DNA from: CBDFKQ01 sp965248855 | GTDB taxonomy: Bacteria; Bacteroidota; Bacteroidia; Cytophagales; 172606-1 | Assembly: GCA_965248855.1 (NCBI GenBank) | Contig: CBDFKQ010000026.1 | Coordinates: forward strand, 1-64,000 | Direction of reading: 5' to 3' | DNA length: 64,000 bases | In this document: positions 61,952-64,000 of the stretch, one piece after another | Layout of the letters: every line of letters begins with the position of its first letter | Position numbering within the stretch: position 1 is the stretch's first letter | Made by a program: the position numbers and the translations under genes | Notes under the pieces: model-generated | The model's database searches: none | Seen by the model: the letters and a program-made list of their open reading frames with translations, nothing else | Told to the model about the DNA's origin: nothing

Positions 61952-63743
61952 ATGAATCAGAACAACAAAGCATTATCAGCCCTTATACTCTTTGGAGTAT
62001 TAACTTTCTCAGGCTGTACTTTGCCTCAAATGATAAAAAAGGCAAAAGACCAGAAACTGACAACTGTTCCGGATCCTCTAGAAGTTCATGGCAACAAAGT
62101 GAATTTTGACATGACGGCCTTATTACCTGTTAAAATGTTGAAGAAGAAAACAACTTATACAGGCGCAGTAGGATACAAATACGGAGATCAAAAAGTAGAT
62201 GTAGGCACTATTGAGTTCAAAGCAGAAAATTATCCTAATGCAAAAAAAGAACAACCAAAGCTTGATAAATCTTTTTCATTCGACTATAAAGACGGAATGG
62301 AACAAAGAGGAAGTTTAGTTTTAGTTGGTACTGCTGCAAAAGGAAGTAAATCAAAAGTTACGCCTGAATTTCCTTTTACTCGTGGTCTTATTACTACTTC
62401 TCGTTTAGTAAAAGATATTTACCTGGTATCTTATGGAGATCATGGTTATAACAACCAACCTGAATTCGTACCTGTAAATGTAAATTTTTACTTTTCACAA
62501 GGTAATGCAGATTTAAGAGCAAGTGAAACATCAAGTAAACGCGGTAAATTCTTAGATGCATTTATTGCACACAAAAACGTAACAAAAACTGTAACTATTA
62601 CCGGCTCTCACTCTCCGGAAGGAACAGAAACAAAAAATACTAAATTAGCCGGTCACCGTTCTGCTTCAATTGAAAAATTCTACAAGGGTCAAATGAAGAG
62701 GTTTGATTACAAAACTAAATCTGACAGCATTGAATTCGTTCAAAAAGCAATAGTATTGGATTGGACAATGTTAAAAGATTCTTTAGCTACTTATAAAGAT
62801 TTAACTCAAGAGCAAAAAGATCAGGTTTTAGGCCTTGTTGATGGTGGTGACACTTTTTATGATAAAGCTGCTAAAATATCTAAATTACCTTTCTATGGTA
62901 AATTATTTGCTCACGTTTATCCTAAATTAAGAGCTGCACAAACTGAAATTTTAACTTTAAAAGAGAAAAAAACCGGATGCTGAAATTGCAGTATTGGGTA
63001 AAAAAATTGCTGAAGGTAAAGACAGTTTAGGTGCTTTAAATGAACAAGAATTATTATATTCTGCTTCTTTAACACCTGATTTAAAAGAAAAACAAGCTAT
63101 CTACGAAGCTGCTGTTAAAAAATCTGACAGCTGGCAGGCACATAACAATGTTGCAGCTATCCAATTAGATTTAGCTAAAAAAGCAACTGATAAAACTCAA
63201 ATGGCTACTTTGGTTGATGCTGCTATCTCTCATTTACAAATGGCTAACAACAAAAAAGAAACTGCTGAAGCATTTAGTAATTTAGCTGTTGCTTATACAA
63301 TGAAAGGACAAGCGAAAGAAGCTTCTGAAGCTTTAACTAAAGCAGCAGGCTTAAATGGTGGACAAGATGTTGCCCGTTCAATTAAAGCGCAACAAGGTAT
63401 TGCCGGTATCCGTTCTGGTAATTATGCTGAAGCTATCAATTCTTTAAGCGCTGCAGGTCAAGATGCAACTGTATTATACAATAAAGGTCTTGCTCAAGTA
63501 TTATCTAAACAATATGATGCTGCTTTAGCTACATTGAATGAATCTGCAACTGCCGATGCAACTCAAGGTTGGACTTATTATGTAGCTGCTATCGCTGCTG
63601 CCCGTGCTAAAAACGAATCTGCTTTAACAACTAATTTACAAAAAGCTACTCAAGCTGATGCTTCTTTAAAAGCAAAAGCTTTAACAGATTTAGAATTTGA
63701 TGCTTATTTAAACAGCGAAGCATTTAAAAATGCTATTAAATAA
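61952..63743 (+). pseudogene. OmpA-like/TPR lipoprotein split by a +1 frameshift at an A7 run
   Basis: Frame 1 (61952-62983) has a lipobox signal (LILFGVLTFSGC, Cys at about 22), a beta-rich part and an OmpA-like segment (VTKTVTITGSHSPEGTETKNTKLAGHRSASIEKFYKG), and ends LKEKKTGC-stop. A second frame (62994-63743) continues with TPR-like helices (ASLTPDLKEKQAIYEAAVKK, HNNVAAIQLDLAKK, AEAFSNLAVAYTMKGQAKEASEALTKAAG). At 62966-62972 are seven A; with six, the reading becomes GAG AAA AAA CCG GAT GCT GAA, giving EKKPDAEIAVLGKKIAEGKDSLG, and the two frames join smoothly into a single protein of about 596 residues. The cause may be a sequencing error, a recent mutation or slippage. Envelope anchoring is inferred from the lipobox and OmpA fold. 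Confidence 0.8.
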
Positions 63744-63770
63744 TTATTAAAGTTAATTTTATAAAAATAA

Positions 63771-63802
63771 AAAAACCTGTTTCTTATGAAGCAGGTTTTT
63801 TT
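63771..63802 (+). terminator. Intrinsic terminator after the OmpA/TPR gene
   Basis: AAAAACCTGTTTC and GAAGCAGGTTTTTTT pair (one G-T) around TTAT. Confidence 0.88.
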
Positions 63803-63826
63803 ATTTTATCTTTTTACAAACTACTT

Positions 63827-63857
63827 TTTGTCTATTAAATCTTAATCTTTATTTTTG
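63827..63857 (+). promoter_or_regulatory. Consensus Bacteroidota promoter for pdhB
   Basis: TTTG (63827-63830), 19 bases, then TATTTTTG (63850-63857): both boxes and the spacing match the consensus exactly. The ATG follows 71 bases after the -7 box. Confidence 0.75.
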
Positions 63858-63928
63858 CTCGGAATTTTATAACAATTACAGTTTTATTTACAGCACACGA
63901 AACATTTTATTCTGCAAATATTTAAAGT

Positions 63929-64000
63929 ATGAGAGAAATACAGTTTAGGCAAGCCCTTCGGGAAGCAATGTCGGAAGAGATGCGAAAAGATGACAAAATT
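63929..64000 (+). CDS. pdhB: Pyruvate dehydrogenase E1 beta subunit, N-terminal 24 codons
   Basis: The window ends inside this gene. The visible codons give MREIQFRQALREAMSEEMRK followed by DDKI, the highly conserved start of the E1-beta subunit of the 2-oxo acid dehydrogenase complexes of Bacteroidota. E1 decarboxylates pyruvate with thiamine diphosphate and passes the acetyl group to E2. Pyruvate rather than branched-chain specificity is assumed from the close match of the N-terminus. The gene is preceded by a consensus promoter. Confidence 0.85.
   Translation, partial: MREIQFRQALREAMSEEMRKDDKI

Noticed and set aside
1..64000. CRISPR array, tRNA or rRNA genes, insertion sequences, phage genes
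   Set aside because: No regularly spaced repeats, cloverleaf-like gaps, transposase or integrase frames were seen. Eye inspection could miss a tRNA; tRNAscan would settle it.

Overview
The window is a chromosomal segment from an AT-rich member of the Bacteroidota, most likely of the Chitinophagales/Sphingobacteriales type (the rank below phylum is a guess). The reasons: five type IX secretion system (T9SS) type A sorting domains and one gliding-motility-associated (type B) C-terminal domain; promoters of the form TTTG-N19..21-TAnnTTTG; little Shine-Dalgarno signal and many GTG/TTG starts; and the yceD-rpmF-plsX-fabH-accB-accC order.

Layout. 1-3.2 kb: a CHASE2 membrane sensor (5' end outside the window), a FecR-like/TPR secreted protein and a DKNYY-repeat protein. 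3.3-7.0 kb (minus strand): a small outer-membrane barrel protein and a very large ABCG-type transporter with a TerB-like N-terminus. 7.4-13.8 kb: the fatty-acid initiation block (yceD, rpmF, plsX, fabH, accB, accC), then hemA. 13.9-17.1 kb: a small secreted protein with a decayed duplicate beside it, then a Crp/Fnr-type regulator followed by NmrA-like, DUF5655 and VOC genes; two of these promoters carry an almost identical Fnr-like box. 17.4-25 kb: sodium:solute symporter, acyltransferase, murE, panB, recG. 25.4-41.4 kb: the accessory heart of the window, five secreted multidomain proteins (three GH74-like propellers, one sialidase/GH93-like propeller, one SGNH hydrolase) that share malectin or CBM4_9-like modules, ricin-type lectin domains and T9SS tails. 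41.9-47.9 kb: a nonsense-interrupted acetyltransferase, a secreted seven-repeat lectin propeller joined to a JAMM-like DUF4329 domain, an SRPBCC/AraC pair, a DinB-like protein and a phosphoribosyltransferase. 48-64 kb: a SNF2 helicase, surface-polysaccharide genes (a polymerase-like membrane protein and four glycosyltransferases) interleaved with lepB, a nitrilase-family amidase, a T9SS type B protein and ybaB, then a PspC-like protein, an OmpA/TPR lipoprotein split by a one-base frameshift, and the first 24 codons of the pyruvate dehydrogenase E1-beta gene.

How it fits together. Housekeeping lipid, haem, wall and repair genes flank a 16-kb array that looks built by tandem duplication plus domain swapping: catalytic N-terminal domains differ while binding and sorting modules are reused, sometimes nearly identical at the DNA level. 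The array probably supplies a set of extracellular or surface-bound carbohydrate-active proteins. There is no SusC/SusD pair, so it is not a classical polysaccharide utilisation locus. The strongest unexplained signals are the mosaic array, the paired Fnr-like operators at identical distance from their start codons, a roughly 40-bp motif repeated in four long intergenic gaps, the propeller-JAMM protein with a sorting-like domain at its N-terminus, and the A7 frameshift in the OmpA/TPR lipoprotein. No tRNA, rRNA, CRISPR array, transposase or integrase was recognised.
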